A stretch of DNA of 64,000 nt from Rotaria sp. Silwood1 (taxonomy: Eukaryota; Rotifera; Eurotatoria; Philodinida; Philodinidae): the NCBI GenBank assembly GCA_905250075.1, contig CAJNOP010000002.1, forward strand, positions 3,229,867-3,293,866, written 5' to 3'. Under the pieces are notes generated by a model. It did no database searches, had not been told where the DNA came from, and was given only the letters and a program-made list of their open reading frames with translations. Both the position numbers and the translations under genes were made by a program. Positions 1-10,996 of this stretch are shown here, piece by piece; the stretch's first letter is position 1, and each line of letters opens with the position of its first letter.

Positions 1-2363
1 TTCGTATAGTTCTCTTTATCCTTTTTCACCTTGACGCTTGATGAATATGTCAGTACTACATGTTAGATATATATTTATTTGACTCGGTCTTAAAGAAAAA
101 AAAAATGAAAAAAAAAAAGAGAAACTAACCTTCTCTTTCTTTTTGTGCTTGTTAGTTCATTCATATTAAATTATAATCCTTTGCACGAACGAACTTACAT
201 ATACTTGCGCATTTACGTTCAAACATGCAATTTGTATAGTTCAAAATCGATCTCCTTTTTCTTTTTACATACCATGTTTATCACAACATGATCTGTATAA
301 AAATTCCTATGAACAATGACATAATACAAATATCAATGATATTTTTTTTTCTTAAAATATTTCTTCAACTTTTTTTTTAATTAATTTCTTTTTTTTTTGT
401 TTGCTATTTACCAGTTTTACACTATGAAAGTCGTGTAGACAAATGACCCTATATGCCATTATCTATCTACACATACACATAAACATAATTGCTCACTTAT
501 TTTCAATCGATGTGTCGACGTCTACGTCTCACTCTATTCACACAAATTCAATTGATTTTATAACGGTGTGTATACACACACACGTTTGCGATCCATTAGA
601 TGTTTGTATATGTTGTCACTTTATCTTTTCAAATTCGCCATACTCATGTATGTATGCCTATATATGTATAAACAATTTATGTTGATATTCAAAGCATACA
701 TGCAAGTACCCTATAGCGAATTATTGTTATCCTTTTTGAACCTTTGTCGTATGCATTAAGGTAAAACGAGAAAAGAAATAATTATTAAAATTACTAGATT
801 CAAGTGTTTTCGTTTGATGACACATATGATGAAAAAAAGGATGATGGGCTTTCGTTTGTATTGAATTTATTGTAGAAACGTATATATGTATGTGTATATG
901 ACAGACGAGTTTATGTATATAAAAGGCAAAAAAAAGAATTATTTACTAGACATGAGACAGCGTTAATGTTAATCATTACTTGTGTATGATCAAGCGATTT
1001 CTTTAGTACTTATTCGTATGATAGCGAACACTGTAGACACTCAGTTGTACATGACTTTGTTAACCTTGGGGTTTTTATTTTATTCTATTAGGTTTGTCAT
1101 GCATCTCGCTTTTTTTTTGAAGTGTGTACTCTCCTTTCCACGAACATGCATTTTTTTTGAAAATGAGTTATTATAGATAAAAACAGCGGTGTATAGATTA
1201 CTAGTCGATGTTATAGTTTTTTGACGATATGAAAGAAAATGATTTTACCGACTCAAATCTGCTGAGTCTTTCATCAGCCAGCTGTGACTCTTATATCAAT
1301 TAATGTTGAGTTTTTATTTTTCTTTTCAAGCTGACTCATGAACGAATCCAAGATGACGACTGAATCAGAGAACATTTCTTGAGGTGCTTTGTGTTACAAG
1401 TGTTACGGATAAAGTACACAGAACATTTTACCGTCCCAGTCTATTTCTTTTACGGTTGAAATAAAGCTCCACTTTGTCTGTTTGCTTAAAAATATTTATG
1501 GTCTATTCGTTATTCTACTTTAACAGCTATGAGAAATATGTCAAAAAAAAAATATTTTTTTGACTCATACCGTATTTCTACGAGTGCATTTAGATGTATG
1601 CAAATGAATTCAGCTTATTGTTAACTACATAAAATATTGTTGTCTATAGAAATAGGTAAGGTTTTTAACTTATTAAGTCATCCTAAAACAAATCATAGAA
1701 ATGAATAACATCTTTTTTTTTTAAGAAAAAAAAAAAAGGTTTTCATTGCTTTTTTTCTCTTCTCGTCATTTTCTAGTGGACGCAATTCTTAGGTAGTTAT
1801 ATATAATCTTCTTCTTTTTCTTTTTAGTTTATTTAACTATATGCGTTTGAGAGGAAGTGAGAAGGACAGATGTCTTTGCTGTTTCTCGTCTTCTTACTTA
1901 TCAATAAGCATGCACGTCCGTGTATGTATGTATGTATGTATGTTCTCAAAGAGAGAAAAAAAAAATTCTCTTAGTTCATTGTACTCGTGTCGGACATGTA
2001 TATGCATGCGTAATAATTGATCGGGTACCGTTTGTAGATTTGTTGATTCAATCGTTCAGCTGAATGTGAGAGAATGAATACGTAAAACATTATAAAAATA
2101 AAAAAGAAGTAACGAAGAGTAATTGATATTTCACTTATGATTAATTCTTTCGTTATTTGACTAATTGCCGATTATATCTTCTTTATCGTATCTCACCTTT
2201 ATTATGTGGGTGGATTCGATGTGTTTTTTTTTCTTCTCTCTTTGTTTATATAGGTTACAAATAAAAAAAAATGCCCATCCATTTACGATTATTTTATTGA
2301 GAATATCTTCTTTGCTCTTTATGATTTCATTTTTAGATAAATAAAAATAAACATTCAAATCGA
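1..2363. other. Intergenic, no gene seen
   Basis: AT-rich noncoding sequence. It holds poly-A/poly-T runs, a short TGTA microsatellite near 1921-1941 and no ORF with recognisable protein character. The last part is the upstream region of the tetraspan gene at 2364; an acceptor-like TTTTTAG lies about 27 nt before that ATG. Confidence 0.6.
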
Positions 2364-3109
2364 ATGGCTCTATTCTATGTTGGCTATTTAATAGCTGTAT
2401 CAAGTACAATTGCATTCATTCTTGCGATATTAACACCAAGATGGATCTATCCAACTTTTCCTACATATCCGAATGCAACAAATTATCGTGGAATTTTTTA
2501 TGTTGATGAAGGTCGCACAGATGCAATATGTCGTGATTGGATTCTTGTCTATAAAGATTCAGTAGCTTCATGTCGACCACGTATGTATTAAAAAAATGTT
2601 CTTCTCATGTTTATAACAAATTATGTTGTTTTTATCATTAATTTGAAATATTTTTTTTTTTGTAGCGTATGCTGTTGCATGTGCAGCATTATCAATTATA
2701 GCATCATCATTGTCGATAATTCTTCTTTGGCTTGCTGGTGGTTATCTTTATCTTCGTCGTCGACGTCTTGCTCCTCATTTCGTAACAGCTTTAGCTGCAT
2801 TAACATTTTTAATTTGTAAGTCATATTTTTATGAGTTATGTTTATTATTTCTATTTTTATTTTTTATTTTTCTTTCTTATTATTTAAATTCTAGTTTGTA
2901 TTAGTGTAGTCATATGGATTGTAATGATTACAATGAATCGTGATGCAAATTTAACAATTCGTCGTGAAAATATTGGTTTTTCAACATGGATTGCTGTTGG
3001 TTCAAGTGGTGGTTATTTAATTGCGTTTATATTATTTATTATCTATCGTATTGATCTTGGCCATCGAAGGTATCTCAAAGAAATGGACATGAATTCGCGT
3101 CGCTTCTAG
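2364..3109 (+). CDS. Four-pass membrane protein, claudin/LHFPL/PMP22-like (paralog 1)
   Basis: Three exons are inferred: 2364-2580, 2666-2815 and 2895-3109, giving 193 aa; both introns are phase 1 and have GT...AG ends. Four hydrophobic segments are visible at about residues 3-25, 74-97, 104-135 and 152-175. The first ends in LTPRW, and WIAVGSSGGYL precedes the last helix. The large loop between helices 1 and 2 carries two cysteines, as in the claudin/LHFPL/PMP22 four-helix superfamily, whose members act in junctions or as membrane scaffolds; the exact subfamily cannot be set by eye. After helix 2 comes a basic run, RRRRL, on the cytoplasmic side. Two paralogs with the same intron positions lie at 18461-19139 and 19398-20268. 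The N-terminal start is the first ATG that begins the hydrophobic helix. The role is inferred only at family level. Confidence 0.8.
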
Positions 3110-5235
3110 ATACATATTTATACTGAAATAGAGATGTTTTGTACATATTATCTTCCGTGTCATTTTCTTGCTCGAATCTATATATTTGCATGATCTCTCC
3201 CCTTTGTGTCTGTGTGTTTCTTTCTCTTTATACTTCCAACAACATAAATGAATCATAAAGTAGAACTATATATCTATATATATATATGCATGAGAATCAA
3301 ATTTACATAAGCTCACAGTTACAGCCACGTGACACATAATACATAATATACAAGAGTACTAAGTAAAAAAAGAATTCTATATACTTATATTTAATGCTAT
3401 ACTAACGAAAAAAAAAAAAAAAAACTAGGCGGTACTGTAAAAAGATTAATACAACATAGAGATCAAATTCATATATCCTCGCGAAAATATAAATTTGTGA
3501 TGTATATGCATGTATTTGTTTGCATCCTTATATTTGCTTGCTTTCTCATCTCACAGTTGGCTGTCAAAAAATTTATATGTATGTTATGGTAATGTTGACC
3601 AGTAAAGAAAGGAAAAAAAAGACGAGAACAAATATTGACATTGAGCTCGTCTCTTTTACTTCTTTCGAAAAGCTTGATCGATTATGTATATACATATAAC
3701 ACTAGATATTTCTTTTTGTTTTTCTTTCGTTTTTGTATATTATCCTTTTTTTAGTTCATCTCACGATCTATATTCAGCATAATTATTTTAACGCTTCTCT
3801 ACTTTTAACTTGCTTATTCAATTCAATCAAGTTTTTATACTACGATCATTTACTAATAATATTATGGTTTTTAATCATATAATTAAATTTATGTTTGATC
3901 AAATATTTCGTTGTTGTTTTGTAATAAATTGTTTTTGGTTTTTATTGTAATCGATTTGTACTATGCACAAATCTATATCCTTTTCTTTTTATCATTCTAT
4001 TGATTTTTCTTTTGTTAAGTGGTGTTACATTTTCTTTTTCTTTAGTATATGATAGATCTTAAAGAAAAAACAACGAATATGTAGATATAAATATATATAT
4101 ATATATATATATGGATATGGATATTTTATTAGTCGTATTTATAGACGGTTTTTTTGTTTTCTATTTGAAAATAATCAATTTAATATATCAGAAAAATAAT
4201 TCGTCTTTTTGTACTCAATACACTTAGATGTTAAGAGAAGACGAAAGAAAAGTATTTCTTAAGTATTTATATATGATATGAGTATTTTGAGAACAAAAAA
4301 TGATTTCTATTCTCAAATAGATATATTTTGTTCACGTATTAAAGATAAAATGTTTGTTTTTTTTTCTGTGCAAAAGACGTGAAGAGAAAAAAAACATGTT
4401 TTTTTTAGATGATCTATTAATAATTTGAAAATATGCCTTTAGTTGTGATTAAAAAAAAAACATTTATGAATACGAAAGATAAATCAACGTATTATGATAG
4501 ATTTTATTAATGCAAATGTCTATAGTTTCTTGTAAAATAAAGAACCGAATACATATGTTTTAAATAACGTGTTAATAATCTCAAATTCAAATAGATATTA
4601 TCTCACCAATCATAGCAAAGAGAAATGAAAAAAAAAACAACCAAAGCTTCTTATTCTAAGAAGATTATTTTCAAACAACTCATCTTAATTAGAAAAAACA
4701 TATTAGTCTTGCCAATAGAATTTGATAAATCAAAAGTCAATTTTTCAATCATTTTGATAGAAAAAAAAAGACTCATGAAAATTTATTAATGAAAAAACAA
4801 AATTCACGTAGTCGAAAATTCTTTTGATTTATTGTTTTAATATACTGTCATAATAATATCTTGAATTTAGAATTTTTCGAATCAATTAATTTATATTATG
4901 AAATAAAGAATTAAAATAGGAACCATATTTTATTGGAAAGCAATCTTATAATAGAATTATAGTAGTGAATGTTAGCTTAGCAACTACAATGTATATGGTA
5001 GACAATGACAAGCAATACCTAATTCATGTCGATTTTATTTCTAATTATTAAGATAAGAAAGGTCATTTCATAGACATTTGTTTGATTATCATTATTATCT
5101 CAAAAGACATATGCAAATGTGTCGAGAAATTTGTAATAAAACAAAAACAAGTTTTGTTTGAACTAAAGACTTTTATATCAGATAAATAAGTTATATGCAT
5201 ACAAAATGAAGAACAGATAGAAATTACTTATGATG

Positions 5236-5842
5236 GAGGTATTCGACGTGTCTAGCTCCATTTTAATTCATTCATACCTCATTCGATAGATCATATTATG
5301 ATAAGAAAAAGCCTTAAAGGGCTCGAGTCCATGGCGCCTATTGATAAAGAGTCATAGTCGTTGTTATTGAAACTTTTATTTAGAACTAATCGTTTCCGAA
5401 AAAAAAAACCAAATAAAGAGTTTTGGTCTAAAATTTTTCTCATAAATAGATTTAATAGTTATTAGATAATCTTGAAATTTTCAATAGAAATGAATATATC
5501 TTTCTCAAGATATTCAATTTATAATTACATTCCATTGTCATGTCCTCCTACAATAGACCGTTGTCTTTTTTTTAGAAATTGAACATCTTGAGAAAAGTAT
5601 GTTCGTTTTCGTTGAAATTTTCAAGATTATATAATGACCGTTAAGTCTATTTATGGGCAAAATTTCAAACAAAAACTCTTCATTTTGGAAGAGAATGATT
5701 CTTAGCAAAAATTTCAGTAAAACGATGATAACACTTGGCTAGTAGATCATGAGTTCGAACCTTTTAAGTCTTTTTCTCACTTCAGTATAATCTATTGAAT
5801 GAGATATGAATGCATTAAAATGAAGTTGAATACCTTTAATAT
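5236..5842. mobile_element. Foldback (long inverted repeat) MITE-like element
   Basis: The two halves are imperfect reverse complements. The left arm runs from GGTATTCGAC near 5240 through ATTCATACCTCATTCGATAG and on to about 5520. The right arm runs from about 5573 (AGAAATTGAACATCTTGAG) to GAATACC near 5836. Arms are about 260 nt with a spacer of about 50 nt. No protein is encoded. The right arm holds GTTCGAACC, which resembles a pol III B box, but no tRNA can be folded around it. No clear target-site duplication was found, so the exact ends are approximate. Confidence 0.65.
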
Positions 5843-7285
5843 TTTCCTCGTTAGTCGTCTGCAAAGAATTACAAAGAAATATATATTTATCTTTGATATC
5901 AATAAATAATTTTGAGTTATTTTTGTAACTTAACTTGCATGTCATTAAAGCAGCAGGTTATTATGTCGGTTTATTTGAACTTAATCAAAGGAAAAAAAAA
6001 AAAGTTTAATTTAGGAAAAAAATATTAATATTTATATAAAAATATAAATAATTTGAATTATTAGATTACATTTCAATAGAATTAGAAAGACTTAATCATT
6101 ATGTATAAACTTCTGTTCTGTTGTGTCTATTGACTTATTTGATTAGAATTGGATTTATGTTTACACCTAAGAATTCGAGAAGTTTCTTTTTTTGTTGTTG
6201 TAGATGTTTCGACTAATTTTGGTGAAACGTAAAATTAAACGAAGAAGTTCATTTGAGATTCATTGCAACTTATTCAATAATAATCAATCAAATTAGTACT
6301 AAGAAAAACAAATTCTGATTTATTCTTTGCCATCACGTTTCTGTTCTAATTATGATTTTTGATTAATTTAAATGTCAATAAATGATCTATAATACTTATA
6401 AGCTTAGAGATATACTTCATTTCATCTATGTCCAATAATCAACTCAATTCGTTCATGATCAAGATGGACTTGATTTGTGGTTTTCAAAATTTAAATCGAA
6501 TGGAAGAGAAAGTTTTTAAAATTCTATTAAGAATAGCTAGAGCCATGATATTACGGTGCGCAGCACTGTATATTAATCATTCACAAATCTCGACACAACT
6601 CAATCCACAATGTCGTATTAAGATGATCTAAATGTAGGAGGGTCATGCGATATTCTTTCAAACGTTGTTACAAAGTTTCGCTTGACAAATTGACGATTTT
6701 GAAACGAAGAAGTCAGTCTTTCTTAAAGATCATGAAAATACTTTTCAGCAGTAACAGTGATTAGATCATATGTCGTTACTACCTTTCAAATTTTTCATCA
6801 CATCTAATATAAGTAATTGAAATTTAAAATGCTAAAGAGTACTTAAGAGTTGACTTTATGTGATAGATTCCGTGTGCGTTTTTCACTTTCTGTAGACACA
6901 AAATTTGTTTATATTATCATCTATAAGAGAATAAATTCAATACAACACAAATCAATATAAATTATTTTCACTGTTCAATTATTATCCGTAATTTCTGTTA
7001 ATTTGACGATACAGTAGACTTTCGCTTCAGAGTTTTCTTTCCAGACAGATAATTGATGAACTTATTCTTTTTGAGTTCCACATATAATAACAATCAGTCA
7101 GAAATTCTAATAAAAAATTGTCGTATGTGGTACGATCTCCATTAGTAGTTTTTTTACAGGAATTCCATCATGTACGTATGTATATATAGTCAATTGTAAA
7201 TACAATTTTTCTTGACATAGGCATTCTATTTCTCGCCATGATAGAGAATCAGAACAAGTCGGAGATAAAAGAATAGGTGGTTAAA

Positions 7286-7566
7286 GGTCGAAAGGAAAAA
7301 TGTCGAAAGAGAAAATGTCGAATGGCAAAATGTCGAAAGCAGATTGTCGAAAATCGAAATCCTTTTTGGTCACAGATTTCGCCCTCACCCTCACTGTTGT
7401 GCTCTGTGAATGTGTACCGTATTACATTCTATTGATCAAATCTTAGAAAAAGTTTTTCATCAAGGATTTACAAGGATTTACAGGGGTTCATAATTTTCGA
7501 CATTTTGCTTTTCTACATTTTTTTTTCGACATTTTCACTTTATACATTTTCCTTTCGACATTTTGA
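7286..7566. repeat. Inverted array of a TGTCGAAA motif
   Basis: Several copies of AATGTCGAAAG or close variants lie in one orientation between about 7286 and 7353. Their complement (TTTCGACATTTT and variants) recurs between about 7493 and 7566. The spacer of about 140 nt includes CCCTCACCCTCAC. The whole can fold into a hairpin of iterated short units rather than a unique-sequence stem. The organisation resembles the GGGCTTTCGTA array at 59.2-59.6 kb. Confidence 0.6.
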
Positions 7567-9129
7567 CACTTTACCAGATAAAAAGATCAATGAAAATGAA
7601 TAATAACTTAGTGAAGAATTGTTGTGTACCAATGCACCATCAAATTTCATGAGTCTTTGTTCATATGGTACTAAACTATCAATTGAGCGTAAAAAGCATA
7701 CTACAATAGGAATTCGCTATATATTTTCAAACTACAATATGTGACAATGTATTTCTATGTACAAATTCCATTCACAGTAACATTAAGAAAAGAAGAAAGA
7801 ACACTTCCTGATATCATAAAAAGAGAATGAAATGTAACACAGCATATGAAATTATGTTGCAATGAGTTTTTTTTACTCGTTCGTTTTCTTGTGGAACCAT
7901 AGATGACAACTGATAAAAAATAAAGTAAAGTATTGAAGGGCCTCACTTCTTTTCGAGGTTTATCGAGAATGACTTAGCAAAAATTTTTCAACCTTTCAGA
8001 ATAGATAGATTTTGATGAATAGGATAAAAGTTGTCATAGACTTAACATTTTCAAATGGTTTCTTCCGAGAGATCTTGGGAGATCAAGGTCCGAAAATGAC
8101 CTGAAGTTTTCCCCTCCTTCCACAAACATCTGCGCTACGCTTTCAGAACTGAAATTTTTTCTATGGTAACTAGGAGTAGATCTACGTTATTGTTTTCTTT
8201 CGTTAAAAAATACAGTTCCTGGAACTTAGGAGAAGCAAAACACTGGAACTAACAAAAAAAAACATGAACAAAAAACTTTTTTTCCGAATGATGCTGATCT
8301 TGTAAAATCTACCAGACTTCATATGCAAAACATTTTCAAGAGAAAAAAAGGGGTATCTCACTTTGTTCAAATTTCTCATAAAAAATTTAAGTCCCATCGG
8401 TTGAACTGTCTAGGAGAAAAGAGGGGAAAACTTCAATTTCTTGTTGAAAAATCTAACTTTTGAGAAAACCGCAAAGAAGTTTGCATTTTTCGGCTCTTAT
8501 AGCATAAAGTTGAGTTCTTTTCGAGGTTTTTAAATGCAAACAGGTAGTTTTGCCTTCTTAAAATGAGCTCATGAGATAGAAGGTATTTCAATCTGCATAC
8601 TAAGCATAAAAAATGAAAAACAAAACAACTGAAAATTTTGGATCTGGAAAGAGAATTGGTTTGAGTGAAATGAAAAAAAAAACAGAGCTGGAACAGCAAC
8701 AAAAATGAAAAGCAAATAGAAACATCTAGGAAAAAATTCCATTATACTATGCAAGATGAAGTTATTTTATTATTTTTTTTCATTGATTAATCATCATACA
8801 CACTATGAACAAAAGGGTGAGGCCGATAACAACAATAATAATAATAATAGAATGCATGGCTAGCTTTCAGGATTGTGAGCAATAAATGAAGAAAGATTGA
8901 AACTAAAATGATTTATACGTTTTCTTAATGAATATTCTTTTCTTTTATTCTGTGAGAAAGTATATAGTATATATATATATATTTTTATAAATCAATCTTT
9001 TCTTGTAAGTTCTCATTCATTTTAATTTTCCTCGTTTTAAGATAAGCAGCGTTCGTTAATTAAGGCTCGCTTGACCTCTAACTGAATCTTCAACAATTTC
9101 TATGCAATATATTATTTTACAAGCGCAAT

Positions 9130-9480
9130 CGATACTAATATCAAATGTATTCATGCATGTGGCCGTGCGTGCGGAATGGATGTGCAAGTTTGTCTTGGTC
9201 TCAGTGCCAGTGAAGATATCGATGTGTTTCTCGTCTGGTACTTCTGTTCACATTTTCAACCAACCACGCATATTCACTCAACACAAACTCAGATCCACAA
9301 GCACATCAAGAGCCATATGTGCATCACATCCACACCATACCCAAATTCAAGCATCCCCACAATCAAGGAGCACACGAATAATCTATTCGCTCACCAATAC
9401 ATCAGCACTCTTTCTCAATACATCTCCAACATACTCTACATCAACTCATTAACACCTTTCCCAACAAATCCACTCACAGA
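9130..9480. repeat. GT-rich then CA-rich low-complexity block
   Basis: The first part is G/T-rich on the plus strand (ATGTGGCCGTGCGTGCGG and following). The second part is strongly C/A-rich, with many CACA, CCACA and ACCC words. The composition differs sharply from the surrounding AT-rich DNA. Open reading frames of about 115 codons cross it in two overlapping frames, which is what skewed low-complexity DNA gives. It resembles a decayed version of the TGTGGG/CCCACA hairpins at 58.0 and 59.35 kb and the block at 12.3-12.7 kb. Confidence 0.45.
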
Positions 9481-10525
9481 TCTACATCTACTACTGGTTT
9501 TGAAATGCATGGGAATCTGTTAAAAAATTGCAATAAAGCCCAAAAAAATAAGTTTCAATAGTTTCTAAAAATAATCGCCCCAGAAACAAAGCAGAAGAGG
9601 AGTAAAAATGGACCAAAACATAATGGTATGTTTTAACATAAGATAAGTTTGGACGTTTTAGAAAGTTAGTTGCGGCTTTCGATTGTACATTGAAAATGTT
9701 TGCAAATGGTACGTGTGTAAATGAGTAAGAATCTGTAATGCATTAACTCTCAAAACTTTAAGATAGTGAGAGAGAGAAGCGCTTTCGTGTCACATTTTTC
9801 TGAATGCTTTTCGATAGAAATTTGGAAAGTGTAGGATTAGCATCCGAAAACAACCGAGTTATTTTTGATGTTTTCACGAATTTTTTGATCTTTTAGTTTC
9901 GTGTTTAGATATTATATTAGAACTGATAAGATATTTTTAATGCGATTGTTGATATGTACATCTTATGTCAATAAATTCAACGATATACAACTCTCTGCAG
10001 TATGGCAGTCGTGCATTCACAGATTCTAACGATACCAACTCCAGGCCTCATATGTACCACTTATCAATATTGTTTCATGATAGCTTGCGAAAATACACTA
10101 TACTTTTACCAATATATTCTTATCCTTCATCTTCGGCAAGTGTCGAATTGGTGAAAGTCCTATTGATGACATTTCAGCCATCCTCAATGACTTTAAAACT
10201 GTATCAGAGAAAAACATGTGAACAATTCTCTTTTAGTAAAACAATTCATAAACAAATACATCGAAGAATAAAAGTCAAAATATATGAATTTTTATAACTG
10301 AAAGAATATCATCTTTGAAACATTAAAACAGTAAGAAATAGAGAATAGAAGCTCGTTAATATATTTTTTATTTGTATATCAATCGAACATCATTTTCACG
10401 CATTTTACATATTTCATGAAACGATTTTCAATGAATGATCGAAGTATCAATATATTTTATTTCATGATATGATTAAATAATAAACTCTACATGTTTGAAA
10501 AGAAAAAAAGAAATTGTCTTTGGAA

Positions 10526-10996
10526 CTAATTTGTTTTAGAGGCGTCCAAGTGCAAAATCTCGCCCAATACCTTTATTGACGAAGTCAGTAAATTCAGTTT
10601 GTAATCATTATTCTTATCTACCTTTTCAATATGATGAAGGAGCATATATGGATTACCATCAGGTATGATAACTGGCATAAAAGCAGCTAATTCTCCAATA
10701 TCAATTGTGCCTGAATGATCAGCATCTAAAAGACGAAATGCTTCCGGTACATCAGCAGCTGCATAGGCACCCATCATGAATGGTTTTAAAACTTTGGCAA
10801 ATTTATCAAATGGTAATGTTGGTTTACCTATTGTAGCTGCTAATCGTTCATAATCTGCTCGTTTCACTGATATTGTATAGTTGCGTTCGTTGCCACTATT
10901 AAAACTTTCTTTGTATATATATTCAACTTCACTGATTTGACCAGCCTTTTCATGAAGAGTTTCTTCAATGTGAATATGACCTTTATTTGCTGCCAT
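10526..10996 (-). CDS. EF-hand calcium-binding protein with shifted C-terminus
   Basis: A single-exon frame of 156 codons starts at the ATG at 10996. It has a calmodulin/centrin-like EF-hand organisation. The first clear loop is DADHSGTIDIGE, with Asp/Asp/Ser and the terminal Glu at the calcium-binding positions. A second loop starts DKNNDYKLN and then breaks up in this frame. Moving to the +1 frame right after KLN restores a plausible ending: an aromatic/Asp segment, GIGRDFALGRL, then a stop at 10536-10538. This suggests a small indel near 10585-10600. An acceptor-like TTGTTTAG lies 14 nt upstream of the ATG. The protein is expected to be cytosolic and calcium-sensing. It is either a recently frameshifted gene, an assembly error, or a true divergent C-terminus. 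Confidence 0.75.
   Translation of the reverse strand: MAANKGHIHIEETLHEKAGQISEVEYIYKESFNSGNERNYTISVKRADYERLAATIGKPTLPFDKFAKVLKPFMMGAYAAADVPEAFRLLDADHSGTIDIGELAAFMPVIIPDGNPYMLLHHIEKVDKNNDYKLNLLTSSIKVLGEILHLDASKTN

Larger units (their letters stand above)
3110..10525. other. Long intergenic region without recognisable genes
   Basis: About 7.4 kb with no convincing coding sequence on either strand. It contains a foldback element (5236-5842), an inverted array of a TGTCGAAA motif (7286-7566) and a GT-rich-then-CA-rich block (9130-9480), listed separately. The remainder is AT-rich sequence with homopolymers and small AT microsatellites, for example at 4092-4113. The stretch 10300-10525 is the 3' flank of the EF-hand gene. 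Confidence 0.6.

Noticed and set aside
5740..5775. tRNA gene suggested by GTTCGAACC
   Set aside because: No acceptor stem or anticodon arm can be placed; the A-to-B distance is far too short. Kept only as a note on the foldback element.
9102..9523. Two overlapping ORFs of about 115 codons
   Set aside because: They lie in a C/A-skewed low-complexity block; open frames there follow from the lack of T-A-rich stop codons. No family features.
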